DNA from: a virus
Virus record (IMG/VR): IMGVR_UViG_3300010399_000057
Span: 1 to 38,877 of that record
Strand: one strand, 5' to 3'
Length of the DNA: 38,877 bases
Below the pieces are notes generated by a model. The model ran no database searches and was not told where the DNA came from. It saw nothing but the letters and a program-made list of their open reading frames with translations. A program made the position numbers and the translations under genes. Shown here one piece after another: positions 1 to 7,659 of this stretch (position 1 is its first letter; the number at the start of each line of letters is the position of its first letter).

Positions 1-58
1 ATCCTTGACGAAATCCGCATCCTCACCCGGCGGGCGGCAGGGCCTTCAGGAGATCTGC

Positions 59-307
59 ATGGAAGTCATCTGGACCATTCGCAGCGAGCTCGAATCAGGG
101 CATCAGATCGAGGCCTGGTGCCCTGGATGCGGCCGGCACCTGCCACCGATCGATCTGGCTGCACTGGTCCGCCGCGGTCACGGCGAGCAGAACATCCGCG
201 AGCTCGGGCTGACACACGACGAATGCGGAACACGGCTGGATTTCATCATGCGGCCGCCAGCGAAGAAGCGAGAGCCTGTTCAGCCGTGGCCAGCGCAGCA
301 CGGGTAG
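59..307 (+). CDS. Small zinc-finger-like protein of the rightward early operon
   Basis: An 82-residue protein I cannot assign to a named family. It has a CPGC motif near residues 21-24 and a later DECG, so three cysteines and nearby histidines could bind one zinc. ATG 59 is preferred over the upstream in-frame TTG at 5 because AGGAG lies 7 nt before it. The frame is open to the left edge, and if the right edge were joined to the left it would be continuous with the gene starting at 38804. In that case this may be the C-terminal part of a 126-residue protein. It is the last rightward gene before the convergent leftward operon, ending only 4 bp before the stop of the next gene. Function unknown. 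Confidence 0.6.
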   Translation: MEVIWTIRSELESGHQIEAWCPGCGRHLPPIDLAALVRRGHGEQNIRELGLTHDECGTRLDFIMRPPAKKREPVQPWPAQHG

Positions 308-311
308 CGCC

Positions 312-467
312 TCAGCCGGTCGGGTACTTGCCCAGCAGGAACGCAATCGATAGCAGGATGACGGCGACGGGAATCATAAGTGGACCGCCCTTCCCGGCCG
401 CCGCGCAGATGGACATGACGAGTGCAGCGAGCGCGAGGATGACGACAATTCCAATGGCAATAGTCAT
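312..467 (-). CDS. Small two-helix membrane protein
   Basis: A 51-residue protein made almost entirely of two hydrophobic segments, roughly residues 2-24 and 30-47, joined by a short AGKGG turn, with no catalytic motif. AGGAG followed by 6 nt precedes ATG 467, which supports a real gene. It is the last gene of the leftward late operon and follows the HNH-like gene by 44 nt. Its position beside the lysis genes and its hairpin topology would fit an antiholin or second holin, but that is inference from context only. Confidence 0.6.
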   Translation of the reverse strand: MTIAIGIVVILALAALVMSICAAAGKGGPLMIPVAVILLSIAFLLGKYPTG

Positions 468-511
468 GGCTATCTCCTAGAGCTGCGGCTTCAGTTGTGC
501 AATTAACGCGT

Positions 512-1177
512 TCAGTTGGGAGGCGTTCCGCCTTTAGATCGGTGTGCATGTCGAATCTTATTCGTCTCTTCCACCGCTCGATCCATCGTCCATCCATATC
601 TGAACAGGCGTTGATGCAGCGTTCCGCGCTGAAATCCATATTCCCGTTCCCATTCAGTTACGGACTGAGTGCGCCCATTGAATGTCACGAGACGATTTGA
701 ACGTGTATTTAAGCTCTGCTCTGTGCAGGTCGCCCAGCGACAATTGCCAGGCTCATAATTGCCATCATTGTTTGGGTAGCGATCTAGCGACATGCCTGAC
801 GGACGCTGACCCATATCAGCTAGGAAGTTCTCAAACTTCCGCCATCGCTCGCAAACAACGATTCCTCGTCCGCCATATCTTGGATAGGCTGAATTCTTTG
901 GGTTACCGCATCTGGCGAGCATGGATGACCAAATTTTGAATTCCGTGCTTCGCGACCGACCATGAGTAGAAGTCGCTTCACGTATCCTGTCTCGCATATA
1001 GCAACCGCAGGACTTAGTGGTTCCGTTACGTAGGTTCGAAACCTTAACGTCTACCAACATTGAGCAATCACAAACACAGATTGCGCGGGCTGAGTGCCCA
1101 GAAACGAATGGCGCTTCCCTTAAGACCACCAATCGACCGAATCGCTCGCCTTGCGTGGTAGGCTTTCTGACAGACAT
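512..1177 (-). CDS. HNH-like phage (homing) endonuclease
   Basis: A 221-residue protein of a common phage family. The N-terminal part has a GRLVVL start and a C-x-C spacing followed by KSCGCY, likely a zinc ribbon. The central part has the RYGGRGI and SLDRYPNN-x-NYEPGNCRWAT signature, ending in EQSLNTRSN, seen in free-standing HNH-type nucleases that often spread as homing genes. ATG 1177 is chosen over GTG 1183 because AGAGG sits 5 nt upstream. It lies between the spanin genes and the last membrane protein gene and is the only nuclease-like gene in the lysis cassette, so it is probably an inserted selfish gene. The nuclease assignment is from family resemblance; activity is not shown. Confidence 0.7.
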   Translation of the reverse strand: MSVRKPTTQGERFGRLVVLREAPFVSGHSARAICVCDCSMLVDVKVSNLRNGTTKSCGCYMRDRIREATSTHGRSRSTEFKIWSSMLARCGNPKNSAYPRYGGRGIVVCERWRKFENFLADMGQRPSGMSLDRYPNNDGNYEPGNCRWATCTEQSLNTRSNRLVTFNGRTQSVTEWEREYGFQRGTLHQRLFRYGWTMDRAVEETNKIRHAHRSKGGTPPN

Positions 1178-1212
1178 GGCCACCTCTACTACAGGTTGCT
1201 GTGTTTAGGGCG

Positions 1213-1233
1213 CGCGGCGTTACAAGCGCCGCG
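1213..1233 (-). terminator. GC-rich hairpin after the spanin genes
   Basis: The 7-bp arms CGCGGCG and CGCCGCG flank a 7-nt loop, just beyond the Rz stop (1244) and before the HNH-like gene. There is no T-tract on the leftward strand, so it is at best a weak or factor-assisted terminator, or an mRNA-stabilising hairpin. Called from base pairing alone. Confidence 0.35.
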
Positions 1234-1243
1234 TTGCCCGACA

Positions 1244-1738
1244 TTATAACTGAGCTGATATCTGCTGAATCAGCGCATCGAGCCTATTTGAGTTCCGCTC
1301 ACACTCATCAGCTACATCTGCAACCGCTGCTTCAAGGCCTGCATCTTCGCTCGTTCCGCCGGCTCCAGTAACTGCGGCGATACCACTGGTTTTGGGCAGG
1401 ACAGGACTTGCGGCGGATCGTGCTTGATGGGAGAGCAGGCGGCGCACCAACACAAGATTGGCATCCCGATTAGAAGTAAGCTGCGCGTTGTCATGGGTTA
1501 ACTTCTCGATTGCACTCTCGTTGTTTGCTGAGACCGCACGGGCCTGCGCGAGCTGGCCTTCCAGCGCCTTTCGAGCGACCTGCTCACGCTGAGCCAGTCC
1601 TTGATAGTCGGCCGCTTGCAGCGTCCGGTACTTCGTTTCCCAGTGGCTGGCGCCAATCTTGTAGCCCGCGCCGCCGATCAGCAGCGCGGCCGCGCCATAG
1701 CCAGCAAAGCGCAAGTACAGAGACGGCAGGCCGAACAT
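1244..1738 (-). CDS. Inner-membrane spanin (Rz-like)
   Basis: A 164-residue protein with one N-terminal membrane anchor (about residues 8-27, rich in A, L, G) and a long periplasmic segment predicted as coiled coil (residues 35-110, with repeated Q, E, A, L and N). This is the architecture of Rz-type i-spanins, which pair with an outer-membrane lipoprotein to fuse the two membranes at lysis. ATG 1738 overlaps the holin stop as TGATG. The o-spanin gene is nested inside it in another frame (1494-1312), as in lambda. Rz proteins diverge strongly, so the call rests on topology plus nesting. Confidence 0.75.
   Translation of the reverse strand: MFGLPSLYLRFAGYGAAALLIGGAGYKIGASHWETKYRTLQAADYQGLAQREQVARKALEGQLAQARAVSANNESAIEKLTHDNAQLTSNRDANLVLVRRLLSHQARSAASPVLPKTSGIAAVTGAGGTSEDAGLEAAVADVADECERNSNRLDALIQQISAQL
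1312..1494 (-). CDS. Outer-membrane lipoprotein spanin (Rz1-like), nested in Rz
   Basis: A 60-residue protein entirely inside the i-spanin gene in a different frame. It starts with TTR, then a hydrophobic stretch ending in a lipobox-like CAAC at residues 17-20, followed by a short proline-containing periplasmic part (DPPQ, CPKPVVSP). Signal peptidase II cleavage would leave a lipoprotein of about 41 residues. Rz1 proteins are typically small, lipidated, proline-rich and nested in Rz, so context and sequence agree. Two other cysteines near the lipobox make the exact lipidation site uncertain. Confidence 0.75.
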   Translation of the reverse strand: MTTRSLLLIGMPILCWCAACSPIKHDPPQVLSCPKPVVSPQLLEPAERAKMQALKQRLQM

Positions 1739-2049
1739 CAGGACTGCACCGTGGTCGTCGTGCTCGCGACGGTTGTCTGCATAGAGGTCGGCTGTTGGTT
1801 CCAATCCCTGCCGGCATCCGAATACGTCTGATACACAAGCTTCAGAAAACCCAGCACGGCAACGAAAACGATGCTCGCGAACCCAGATGCCTCAAGACCG
1901 CGATCTTCCTTCGGCAGCATCGTGTACCACTGAAGCAGCCAGCGCGTGACCTCAACCGTCCAAAGGAAGCAACCCACCAGGAACAGTCGAGGGAAGATGC
2001 GCCAGGAATCGACTACTTCAGCCCAGTGAAGGAGTAACTGCTTGTTCAT
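1738..2049 (-). CDS. Putative holin
   Basis: A 103-residue protein with two hydrophobic segments, about residues 18-40 (FLVGCFLWTV) and 55-75 (SIVFVAVLGF), and a polar, Thr/Ser-rich C-terminal tail. It sits immediately after the endolysin gene and overlaps Rz by one base, the usual place for a holin. ATG 2049 is preceded by GGAG with a 5-nt spacer. Holins share topology rather than sequence, so the call is from size, membrane segments and neighbours. Confidence 0.7.
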   Translation of the reverse strand: MNKQLLLHWAEVVDSWRIFPRLFLVGCFLWTVEVTRWLLQWYTMLPKEDRGLEASGFASIVFVAVLGFLKLVYQTYSDAGRDWNQQPTSMQTTVASTTTTVQS

Positions 2050-2095
2050 GCGATCTCCATCGAAGATGGCTCCCGAGCCATTCGCGGGCAACCAC

Positions 2096-2437
2096 TCATC
2101 CGCGGACCCCATCGGGACTAATGCTGTAGTGATTCCAGTCGGCTCGCTTGAAATCTCCGCCGAACCGATACATCGGGCCCAGTGTTTTCCACCAAGCCCC
2201 GAGTTCGCGATGCCCTTCGCCATCCGTGATATAGCGACCGTCCTTGAAGAGATTCAGGTCGATCGCGAGCCGCTCTGTGTGCAGGCTATTGCTGATGCCT
2301 GAGCCCTTGGCGGCGTTTAGTGCGGCCTGCTCTGGCGTGCGATAGGCCTCACCGAATGTGACCCCATAGCCGAGCTGAGAGGCTTTCTGAATGAGCCTTG
2401 CGACGGACTGAGCGAATTCTTCCTGCAATCTGCTCAT
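2096..2437 (-). CDS. M15-type peptidoglycan peptidase endolysin
   Basis: A 113-residue cell-wall peptidase. It shows the VanY/M15 zinc-peptidase pattern: YRTPEQAAL, then SLHTERLAIDLNL with the SxHxxxxxxD metal ligands (His and Asp), and near the end DWNHYSI carrying the last histidine. Enzymes of this type cut peptide stems of peptidoglycan. The length suits a globular single-domain endolysin, and there is no signal peptide, so release would depend on the holin. ATG 2437 overlaps the upstream stop as ATGA. Confidence 0.85.
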   Translation of the reverse strand: MSRLQEEFAQSVARLIQKASQLGYGVTFGEAYRTPEQAALNAAKGSGISNSLHTERLAIDLNLFKDGRYITDGEGHRELGAWWKTLGPMYRFGGDFKRADWNHYSISPDGVRG

Positions 2438-2673
2438 GGCTTCATCGCCGCATACAGAATGGCTGCCGCACCTGGAATAGCGCCGGCAGCGAATCCCCAC
2501 AGTCCTGACTTGAACTGAAGGACTGCGATCTGCGACTTGATCGCCGCGAGTTCCGAGGAATGCAGCGCGCCGATCTGGCCCTTGACCTCGGATATGCCGT
2601 CGCTGAGCCGGGTGAGTTCGGCGAGGATGAGCCGACGATATTCACCCCAGTCACCTTCATTCTCGTGAGCCAT
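2434..2673 (-). CDS. Small membrane-anchored coiled-coil protein of the lysis cassette
   Basis: A 79-residue protein: an acidic N-terminus, a heptad-like region (residues 12-50, LAELTRLSDGISEVKGQIGA) and one C-terminal membrane segment (about 55-75) ending in MKP. This matches the shape of XhlA/hemolysin-type holin partners, but I see no decisive motif. ATG 2673 follows the likely N-terminus; a longer frame to 2748 lies within the PAS gene. No clear ribosome site is visible, so it may be translationally coupled to the overlapping PAS gene. Confidence 0.6.
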   Translation of the reverse strand: MAHENEGDWGEYRRLILAELTRLSDGISEVKGQIGALHSSELAAIKSQIAVLQFKSGLWGFAAGAIPGAAAILYAAMKP

Positions 2674-3088
2674 CAGAGACTCGACGAACGACGGCGAGAG
2701 CGAGCACGCCCTGTGTGGAGACGAGTGGCCCGAGGATGATTTGGACATGCACGGTCCTGCCAGTGCGATGCTGACCTGCCAGGGTCTGCGCCAAATGCAT
2801 CGGCCGGACCGTGGGATTGGCGAAGTATCGGGCGATGTGCTGCGCGTGACGCTCTCTCAGTCCATCCGGCAGAAGCATATGGATGGGCTGCCCCAACAGT
2901 AGCGAGCGCGGGTAACCGAACATCAGCTCTATCTGCTCATTGCACAGTTGGATGAGCCCCTGCTCGTTGATGACCAGGAGCCCATCCGGCAGAGAGTCGA
3001 CAAGCTGCTCGAGCATGGCCGGATCGACGACGACACGATCGGAGAGTCGCTCGTTCAGGTCGCGCAGCTTGTCGAGGATCTCGGTCAT
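2657..3088 (-). CDS. PAS-domain protein
   Basis: A 143-residue protein with an N-terminal helix (residues 1-20) and a single PAS fold at about 25-140: LVDSLPDGLLVINEQG, then NEQIELMFGY, LLGQPIHMLLP and RTGRTVHVQIILGPL. These are the usual PAS landmarks. PAS domains sense redox state, light or small ligands, or mediate dimerisation. There is no kinase, GGDEF or DNA-binding domain, so the protein would act as a stand-alone sensor or adaptor. It lies among membrane and lysis genes, directly upstream of and overlapping the small membrane protein at 2673-2434. Ligand and role unknown. Confidence 0.8.
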   Translation of the reverse strand: MTEILDKLRDLNERLSDRVVVDPAMLEQLVDSLPDGLLVINEQGLIQLCNEQIELMFGYPRSLLLGQPIHMLLPDGLRERHAQHIARYFANPTVRPMHLAQTLAGQHRTGRTVHVQIILGPLVSTQGVLALAVVRRVSDGSRE

Positions 3089-3089
3089 C

Positions 3090-3290
3090 TCAGCACTGCT
3101 CGTCGTACGCTTCCATGATGCGACGATTTACGTAGTGCGTTTCGTCGTCACTCCAGTCGCCATCCGACTTCGCAAGGATCTCCAGAAGCTTCGGCTTCTT
3201 GGCAGGATGTACATGATCCTGAACTGAAGAGGTCTCGGCCGCTGCGCGAAGCCTGTTTCGAATGATTACACCGCCACCACCGCCACTCAT
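3090..3290 (-). CDS. Small hypothetical protein
   Basis: A 66-residue hydrophilic protein with a glycine-rich start (SGGGGG) and a C-terminal half rich in D and E (KSDGDWSDDE). No family recognised. AGGAG lies 8 nt before ATG 3290, which overlaps the upstream stop as ATGA; its own stop is immediately before the PAS gene start. This tight packing argues for a real gene. Confidence 0.55.
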   Translation of the reverse strand: MSGGGGGVIIRNRLRAAAETSSVQDHVHPAKKPKLLEILAKSDGDWSDDETHYVNRRIMEAYDEQC

Positions 3291-3673
3291 TTCTTACGCT
3301 CCTGTTTCCACTGACCATAGCCACGTGAAGGCGGAATGAATCCGCCCGACATCAACTTTCCATCGAGCTCGAGAATGTAGTACTCCGCCATCCTGGCTTC
3401 AGTATTCGTCTCTTTGAGCAGCGCGCGCAGCTCCGCCTCGGCCTGCTCGTGGCGCGTGCGCTCGTTGGCCTCGCGCGAGAATGATGCTTGCTCTGCAGAG
3501 AGCGCTCGATCTCGTTCCGAGGCCATCCCCTGCCATCCCATCCCGCCCAGTAGAATGGCGATGATCACTCCACCAACGAGTACCACCTGCACGCCCTTAC
3601 CCATCGTCTCGACCTGCATGACCAACGCACCGCCGGCTCCAGCCTGCGCATTCAGCGCGTGCGGGGAATCCAC
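3287..3673 (-). CDS. Single-pass membrane protein with periplasmic or cytoplasmic coiled coil
   Basis: About 128 residues: a short N-terminal part, one membrane segment (VVLVGGVIIAILLGG), then a charged helical stretch rich in E, R and A (SERDRALSAEQASF to EAELRALL) and a basic C-terminus ending in KQERKK. The start is uncertain. GTG 3673 lies 22 nt after the upstream stop; ATG 3619 would also keep the membrane segment. A longer frame to 3880 overlaps the upstream gene in another frame. Position suggests a lysis-cassette membrane protein, but no specific function can be assigned. Confidence 0.5.
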   Translation of the reverse strand: MDSPHALNAQAGAGGALVMQVETMGKGVQVVLVGGVIIAILLGGMGWQGMASERDRALSAEQASFSREANERTRHEQAEAELRALLKETNTEARMAEYYILELDGKLMSGGFIPPSRGYGQWKQERKK

Positions 3674-3695
3674 CTGGATTGGGCCAGCGTCCGGT

Positions 3696-4037
3696 CTAAC
3701 GCTTGTCGAGTTTCTGCTCGATGTTTCCGAGCCGCCTGCTGATGTCGCCATATTGCTGCCCGATGATGCCGAGGGTGACGTTCTGCCTGCTGTTGTCATC
3801 GCTAAGCGCAGTGTCTCTTTGACGCTGCTCCACCTGAAAGGCCTCAACGGTGTCCAAACGCTGACTGAATCGACCGCCATACCAAGCTACCGTCCCCACT
3901 TGCACAATGATCGAAATGATTGCAACGGCAATGGCTAGCCAGTTTGCGGTCGGCCGATCGCGGCGACGCGACACGATGCTGTCAAATCCACGCCGCTTTG
4001 CTTGTTCGAGATCGAATTCACTCTCTGGCTCATCCAT
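3696..4037 (-). CDS. Membrane-anchored coiled-coil protein
   Basis: A 113-residue protein with an acidic/basic cytoplasmic N-terminus (residues 1-30), one membrane segment (WLAIAVAIISIIVQVG) and a C-terminal region with regular heptads (RLDTVEAFQVEQRQRD; RRLGNIEQKLDKR). AGGGG precedes ATG 4037. It resembles phage proteins often found near holins, but the family is unclear. Confidence 0.6.
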   Translation of the reverse strand: MDEPESEFDLEQAKRRGFDSIVSRRRDRPTANWLAIAVAIISIIVQVGTVAWYGGRFSQRLDTVEAFQVEQRQRDTALSDDNSRQNVTLGIIGQQYGDISRRLGNIEQKLDKR

Positions 4038-4052
4038 TTTGCCCCTGCATAG

Positions 4053-4646
4053 TCATGGAACGATCCTCTTGAACTGGATCGCGAAGTCACACCGAATTAG
4101 CCGCGGGTCGCTGGAGCTAACTCCCTTGGCATCCTGGGGCTTTATTTTCCAGCCGAGCCAAAACCTACGGGTTTTCGTCTCATAGCGAATGCAGGAGTAA
4201 GGTCCCATCCAGGCGAAGTACCATCCGCCCTCACCTTTCACCGGCTCGTGATCCATACCGATGAACTTCACCGTGCGCGGCACGAGCTCCGGGTTCAGGA
4301 TTGGCAGCCATCGAAGACTGTCGACAGGATTCCGAAGAGCGGCCCATACGAAGATACGTTTCTGTGGGCTCCATCCTGCAGTCTTGTCGGCCCACCACTG
4401 CTGGGCAGGGTCGCCGCCGCGAAGCCCGTCAATGCCGTCCTCTAGATTCGTCCACGGGTATACGAGCCAAGGCGTCCGCCATTGAAGAACAATCCGCTTG
4501 AACTTCGGGGAATAGCGCGGCGCACACCACTTTGCGCGGGCAAGCAGGTAGACAAGCGGGATACCCAGAACAGCAAGCGGCAGGAAAATGCCTATGCGCA
4601 ATATCCAGACAGGTACGGACAAAAGGATCCGGACAGCCAGGATCAA
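4053..4646 (-). CDS. Membrane protein of unknown function
   Basis: A 197-residue protein. Residues 1-37 form one or two hydrophobic segments (VPVWILRIGIFLPL, AVLGIPLVYLLAR). The rest is a Trp-rich soluble domain with NLEDGIDGLRGGDP, a WW pair, and GGWYFAWMGPYSCIRYET near the end. The pattern is coherent and coding, but I do not recognise a function. Its ATG overlaps the stop of the upstream gene. Confidence 0.65.
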   Translation of the reverse strand: MILAVRILLSVPVWILRIGIFLPLAVLGIPLVYLLARAKWCAPRYSPKFKRIVLQWRTPWLVYPWTNLEDGIDGLRGGDPAQQWWADKTAGWSPQKRIFVWAALRNPVDSLRWLPILNPELVPRTVKFIGMDHEPVKGEGGWYFAWMGPYSCIRYETKTRRFWLGWKIKPQDAKGVSSSDPRLIRCDFAIQFKRIVP

Positions 4647-5125
4647 CTCGCGCTTTGGCCTCCTATGTCTTCAATGATCAGCGTGAGGTCGAGCGTGCTA
4701 TTGATAGTGGTTCGCAACACGTTCATGGCGTCGAGAGACTGCTCGAGCTTCCAGCCCAAGGGAGTCTTGATGCGCTTCATACCAATCCCGATGCCATCAA
4801 TCGCCTCGAACGCGTAGTTCGCAGCACGCATGGTAATGCGAGCTCGCAAGCGCTTTCTGGCCCCCTGAGGGATATCGAAGGGCATCTTGAACACCCCAGC
4901 CCCGGGGTTTGACAACACATACCCCTTTTCCCCCGATGGATGCTTGAAGGTCTCCAGGCGGTACGTCCCCGAGGGGACTCGGCTTACGTAAGGCGCCCCG
5001 GCAGGCCCGCCTTCTGGGTGCGGCACCCACGGGGGCTCAATGGTGAACAGTTTCTTCCCGTCCACCTCCAACACGCCAAGCGTGGCGTCCTGGCAGGCGG
5101 TATCACGGCGCAATGTGAGCATCAT
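4643..5125 (-). CDS. DUF5675-like protein
   Basis: A 160-residue soluble protein. Its N-terminal half (LRRDTACQDATLGVLEVDGK, then TIEPPW and VPSGTYRLE) follows the pattern of DUF5675-type proteins found in phages and effector-associated loci: a short beta-strand pattern, an E-P-P turn and an I/VPSGTY motif. The function of that family is not established; some members sit near lysis genes. ATG 5125 or ATG 5122 may start it; GCAGGG lies a few bases upstream. It is the first gene of the leftward lysis and membrane cassette. Confidence 0.6.
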   Translation of the reverse strand: MMLTLRRDTACQDATLGVLEVDGKKLFTIEPPWVPHPEGGPAGAPYVSRVPSGTYRLETFKHPSGEKGYVLSNPGAGVFKMPFDIPQGARKRLRARITMRAANYAFEAIDGIGIGMKRIKTPLGWKLEQSLDAMNVLRTTINSTLDLTLIIEDIGGQSAS

Positions 5126-5151
5126 CGGCCTACCCTGCGCCTCCGCATGAG

Positions 5152-5196
5152 TTGCCCTTCACAGTTGAGTGGTACCGGACTATCACGGAAGGGCAA
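5152..5196 (+). promoter_or_regulatory. Inverted repeat bracketing a putative promoter of the lipoprotein gene
   Basis: A perfect 9-bp inverted repeat (TTGCCCTTC at 5152-5160 and GAAGGGCAA at 5188-5196) flanks 27 bp. Inside, TTCACA (5158-5163) and TATCAC (5181-5186) are separated by 17 bp and could form a rightward sigma70-like promoter, with the -35 overlapping the left arm. This could be an operator for a regulated moron. The promoter matches are only 5/6 and 4/6. Confidence 0.4.
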
Positions 5197-5217
5197 ATCT
5201 TTGGCATCCTGCTTGGC

Positions 5218-5607
5218 ATGAAAACGCCTGCCAGATGTGCAGTACTCGCCCTGATGGCCCTCCAGCTCGCTGGCTGCTATTCGATGCGGGTCGTCAACGA
5301 ACCCGGTGCGGCGACCTACTCCGCCACGGAAATGGAGAACGTAAAGATCTTCTGGACCCTGACAAGCGCGCCTCAGCACGAAGTGCTCGGCCGGATCACC
5401 TTCAAGGGCGAGCGCGGGATGTTCAGGCATGATGACACCCTCTACGCCTTTCTGCGCAACAAGGCAGCCAAGATGGGTGCCAACGGCATCATCCTGGAAT
5501 CCGGCGACGAGCCGGGCGCGGTTACGCGCGCGATGTCGACCGTCCTGCCTGGTGTCGCATATCGCGAAAAGACCGTCATCGCCATTCGATACAAGGATAG
5601 TCAATGA
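5218..5607 (+). CDS. Putative lipoprotein (moron-like)
   Basis: A 129-residue protein with a short basic N-terminus, a hydrophobic h-region and a lipobox LAGC (Cys at residue 21), so probably lipidated and exported. The mature part is small and beta-rich with KAAKMGANGIILES, a pattern shared with small bacterial lipoproteins of unknown function. ATG 5218 is chosen because it gives a proper signal peptide. It is the only rightward gene between the tail and lysis modules and has its own putative promoter, the hallmarks of a moron expressed from the prophage. Such lipoproteins can block superinfection or alter the host surface; this is inference. A 23-codon frame starting at 5604 overlaps its stop (ATGA) and may or may not be translated. 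Confidence 0.7.
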   Translation: MKTPARCAVLALMALQLAGCYSMRVVNEPGAATYSATEMENVKIFWTLTSAPQHEVLGRITFKGERGMFRHDDTLYAFLRNKAAKMGANGIILESGDEPGAVTRAMSTVLPGVAYREKTVIAIRYKDSQ

Positions 5608-5675
5608 AAGCGTTGGTATTGTTCGTCGAGACGCCTTCCGATCCGTGCGCGCCGAATCCCTCTGTGTGTAGGTAG

Positions 5676-6032
5676 TCATGTAGAGGTTTCCTTAACCAAG
5701 TGAGCCCTGAGGTTCACGTCCTCCGCGAGCCCCGTCGACAGGCCCACTGCGGTCATCTCAATGCCAACCGCTGTGGTGGTATTTGGAATGATTAGTGATA
5801 CATGCTGGCAAGCATATTTCAGCTTGCTTGTGCCCATGCGCTGGGTGGCGCCGTAGTTGTAAGTCCCGCTTTGCAGTACGTAAGGTCTGAACGTTACGTA
5901 GTTGCCTGATGTTGACCAGTCGTTGCCAGTGACTGTCTGGCCCACGAAGTCGATGAGCACGACGAGTTTGCCAGCGGATCGAGGTGTAGGCGACAGAGTG
6001 TACTCAGACCGGAATGGATTGGGTGCAGTCAT
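5676..6032 (-). CDS. Tail-tip-associated hypothetical protein
   Basis: A 118-residue protein of mostly beta character, rich in T, S and Y (SGNYVTFRPYVLQSGTYNYG). It starts at ATG 6032, 5 nt after the tail-tip gene stop, and ends the structural operon. No family recognised. Its position right after the tail-tip gene and its beta-rich composition would suit a tip or fibre accessory. Confidence 0.55.
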   Translation of the reverse strand: MTAPNPFRSEYTLSPTPRSAGKLVVLIDFVGQTVTGNDWSTSGNYVTFRPYVLQSGTYNYGATQRMGTSKLKYACQHVSLIIPNTTTAVGIEMTAVGLSTGLAEDVNLRAHLVKETST

Positions 6033-6039
6033 AGTGACA

Positions 6040-7659
6040 TCAGATAATGGTGGAGCATGTGCCGCCGCTTGAGACACCGATCCAGATGATGTCCGCTGGC
6101 TTCGCCGCTATGCCGAACGTGTTTGGAAATAGCGGACCTACGTAAGAATTGACGTAGGCACGCGCGAAGTACCAATGCGTGGAGTTCGGGCAGAGAATGT
6201 CCGCGTTTTGAGCGGCACCATCGAAGATAATCGTATTGGCGCTTGCGGTAGTTGATCCAACCGCACGAACGATTTGGAATCGGGTACCTACGGGCCTGAC
6301 AACTGGATCGCCAATCTTGAATTGCAAGGTTCCGTTGACGTTCTCATTGATGTCTAAACTTGCAGGTGCTTGGGGCGTGGTCGGATTTGTGTCCGGAACC
6401 GCTGCAGTACTCGCTGTGCTGTATTCCCCTGAGGCCAAGTCAGTCCAATCTGCTGATTGCTCCTCTACTAATCCCACATTTACGGATCCATCAGGCAACA
6501 AGTCCATGGTTCGAATGCGCATGAGCTTCGAAACCCAGCCTGCTTCTTCGAAGTTGACCGCGACCATCTCACCCGTTGCCATCTTTCGAAATCGTGGCGG
6601 CAATCTTCCCGTAATGGCGATCTGATTTCGCGACTGCCGCAGCAGGAACTCTGCTTTTCGCTGCGCCTCATATTCGTTGTCGCACGCTGGCTGCTCCATC
6701 TCCAGCGTAATTTCTTCGCCACCATCAGCGCTTTTGTATGTCGTATTTCGGCGTGGAAAGCATTCGACGCGCTGCCAATTGCGCGAGGCATCGACATACC
6801 AGCAGCGCACCGTGTTCCATCGGCCACCATCTCGCGGTGCAACCGTCTTGATGCGATCGATCGAAAGCCAGTCGGTCTTGTTGATCGTATAACTGGCTGA
6901 GTCGAAGGCACCGGCATAGATGAACCACACGCCATCCCGTCGAACCATCCGACCGAGCATTGCATCGATGAAGAGTTTCGCGTTCTCGCGCCAGTCCGGG
7001 TCCACCGGCAACGTCACTCGTCCGTTGAACGTGTACCGCTTCTGAGTCGTTGCACCGGGAATATTGACGAGGGCATCACAGATGTCTGCCGCGGAAACCA
7101 CAGAGGCCCAATTAATGCGAGTAGATGGAACGGCTCCACCATAGTCTGCTAGCGCGTAGTCGGCCCAACAAAGCGCTGGATTATTGGTCCACGCGATATA
7201 CGAGGCATTCGTAGGGCTCGCGCCAGGAGAGACATCAAGTCGAGGGTCGTAACACTTCTTTCCCTTCACGACAAATGTCATGACGGGCGGACCTTGGTAG
7301 AGCTTGCCGTCGCCCCAGTCAAAGGTCATTGCGGAGTATCCGATCCCGCGGCCGCGAAAGGCGGAACCGAAAACGGACGAATACCGATTGTTCAGGATGA
7401 AATCAACCGTCTGACTCGAGGTGCCAGCGTACCTCCGTACCCACATCGCATTTGCATACTTCGTTGCTGTGACCTTGCCGTCATTGCTTGTGCCGCTAAC
7501 CGATGTGATCTGAGCGTTCGTAACTTTCGTGTCGTCGACGTACACGTCGGTGAAACTGTCGACCTCGTGCAGGCAGAACGCGATCACCTGCTCGAGATAT
7601 CGGCCCGAATCACCGCCGGTAATCGGAGGAATAATGTTGACGCCGCTCAGCTCGACCAA
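6040..7659 (-). CDS. Tail tip attachment protein (J-like)
   Basis: About 539 residues. The N-terminal part has the landmarks of the TipJ/gpJ family: GGDSGRYLEQVIAFCLHEVD, VYVDDTKV, then GRVTLPVDPDWRENAKLFID and a discontinuous hub region (MVRRDGVWFIYAGAF, ERVECFPRR-like, MEQPACDNEYEAQRKAE). The C-terminal 150 residues contain a fibronectin-like segment starting after PTTPQAPASLDINEN. It forms the tail tip hub. TTG 7659 is the longest start; CTG 7650 overlaps the upstream stop as CTGA, 11 nt after GGAGG. It is shorter than lambda J, and its usual N-terminal strand module (SGTNVIP) lies in the upstream ORFs instead. Confidence 0.8.
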   Translation of the reverse strand: MVELSGVNIIPPITGGDSGRYLEQVIAFCLHEVDSFTDVYVDDTKVTNAQITSVSGTSNDGKVTATKYANAMWVRRYAGTSSQTVDFILNNRYSSVFGSAFRGRGIGYSAMTFDWGDGKLYQGPPVMTFVVKGKKCYDPRLDVSPGASPTNASYIAWTNNPALCWADYALADYGGAVPSTRINWASVVSAADICDALVNIPGATTQKRYTFNGRVTLPVDPDWRENAKLFIDAMLGRMVRRDGVWFIYAGAFDSASYTINKTDWLSIDRIKTVAPRDGGRWNTVRCWYVDASRNWQRVECFPRRNTTYKSADGGEEITLEMEQPACDNEYEAQRKAEFLLRQSRNQIAITGRLPPRFRKMATGEMVAVNFEEAGWVSKLMRIRTMDLLPDGSVNVGLVEEQSADWTDLASGEYSTASTAAVPDTNPTTPQAPASLDINENVNGTLQFKIGDPVVRPVGTRFQIVRAVGSTTASANTIIFDGAAQNADILCPNSTHWYFARAYVNSYVGPLFPNTFGIAAKPADIIWIGVSSGGTCSTII

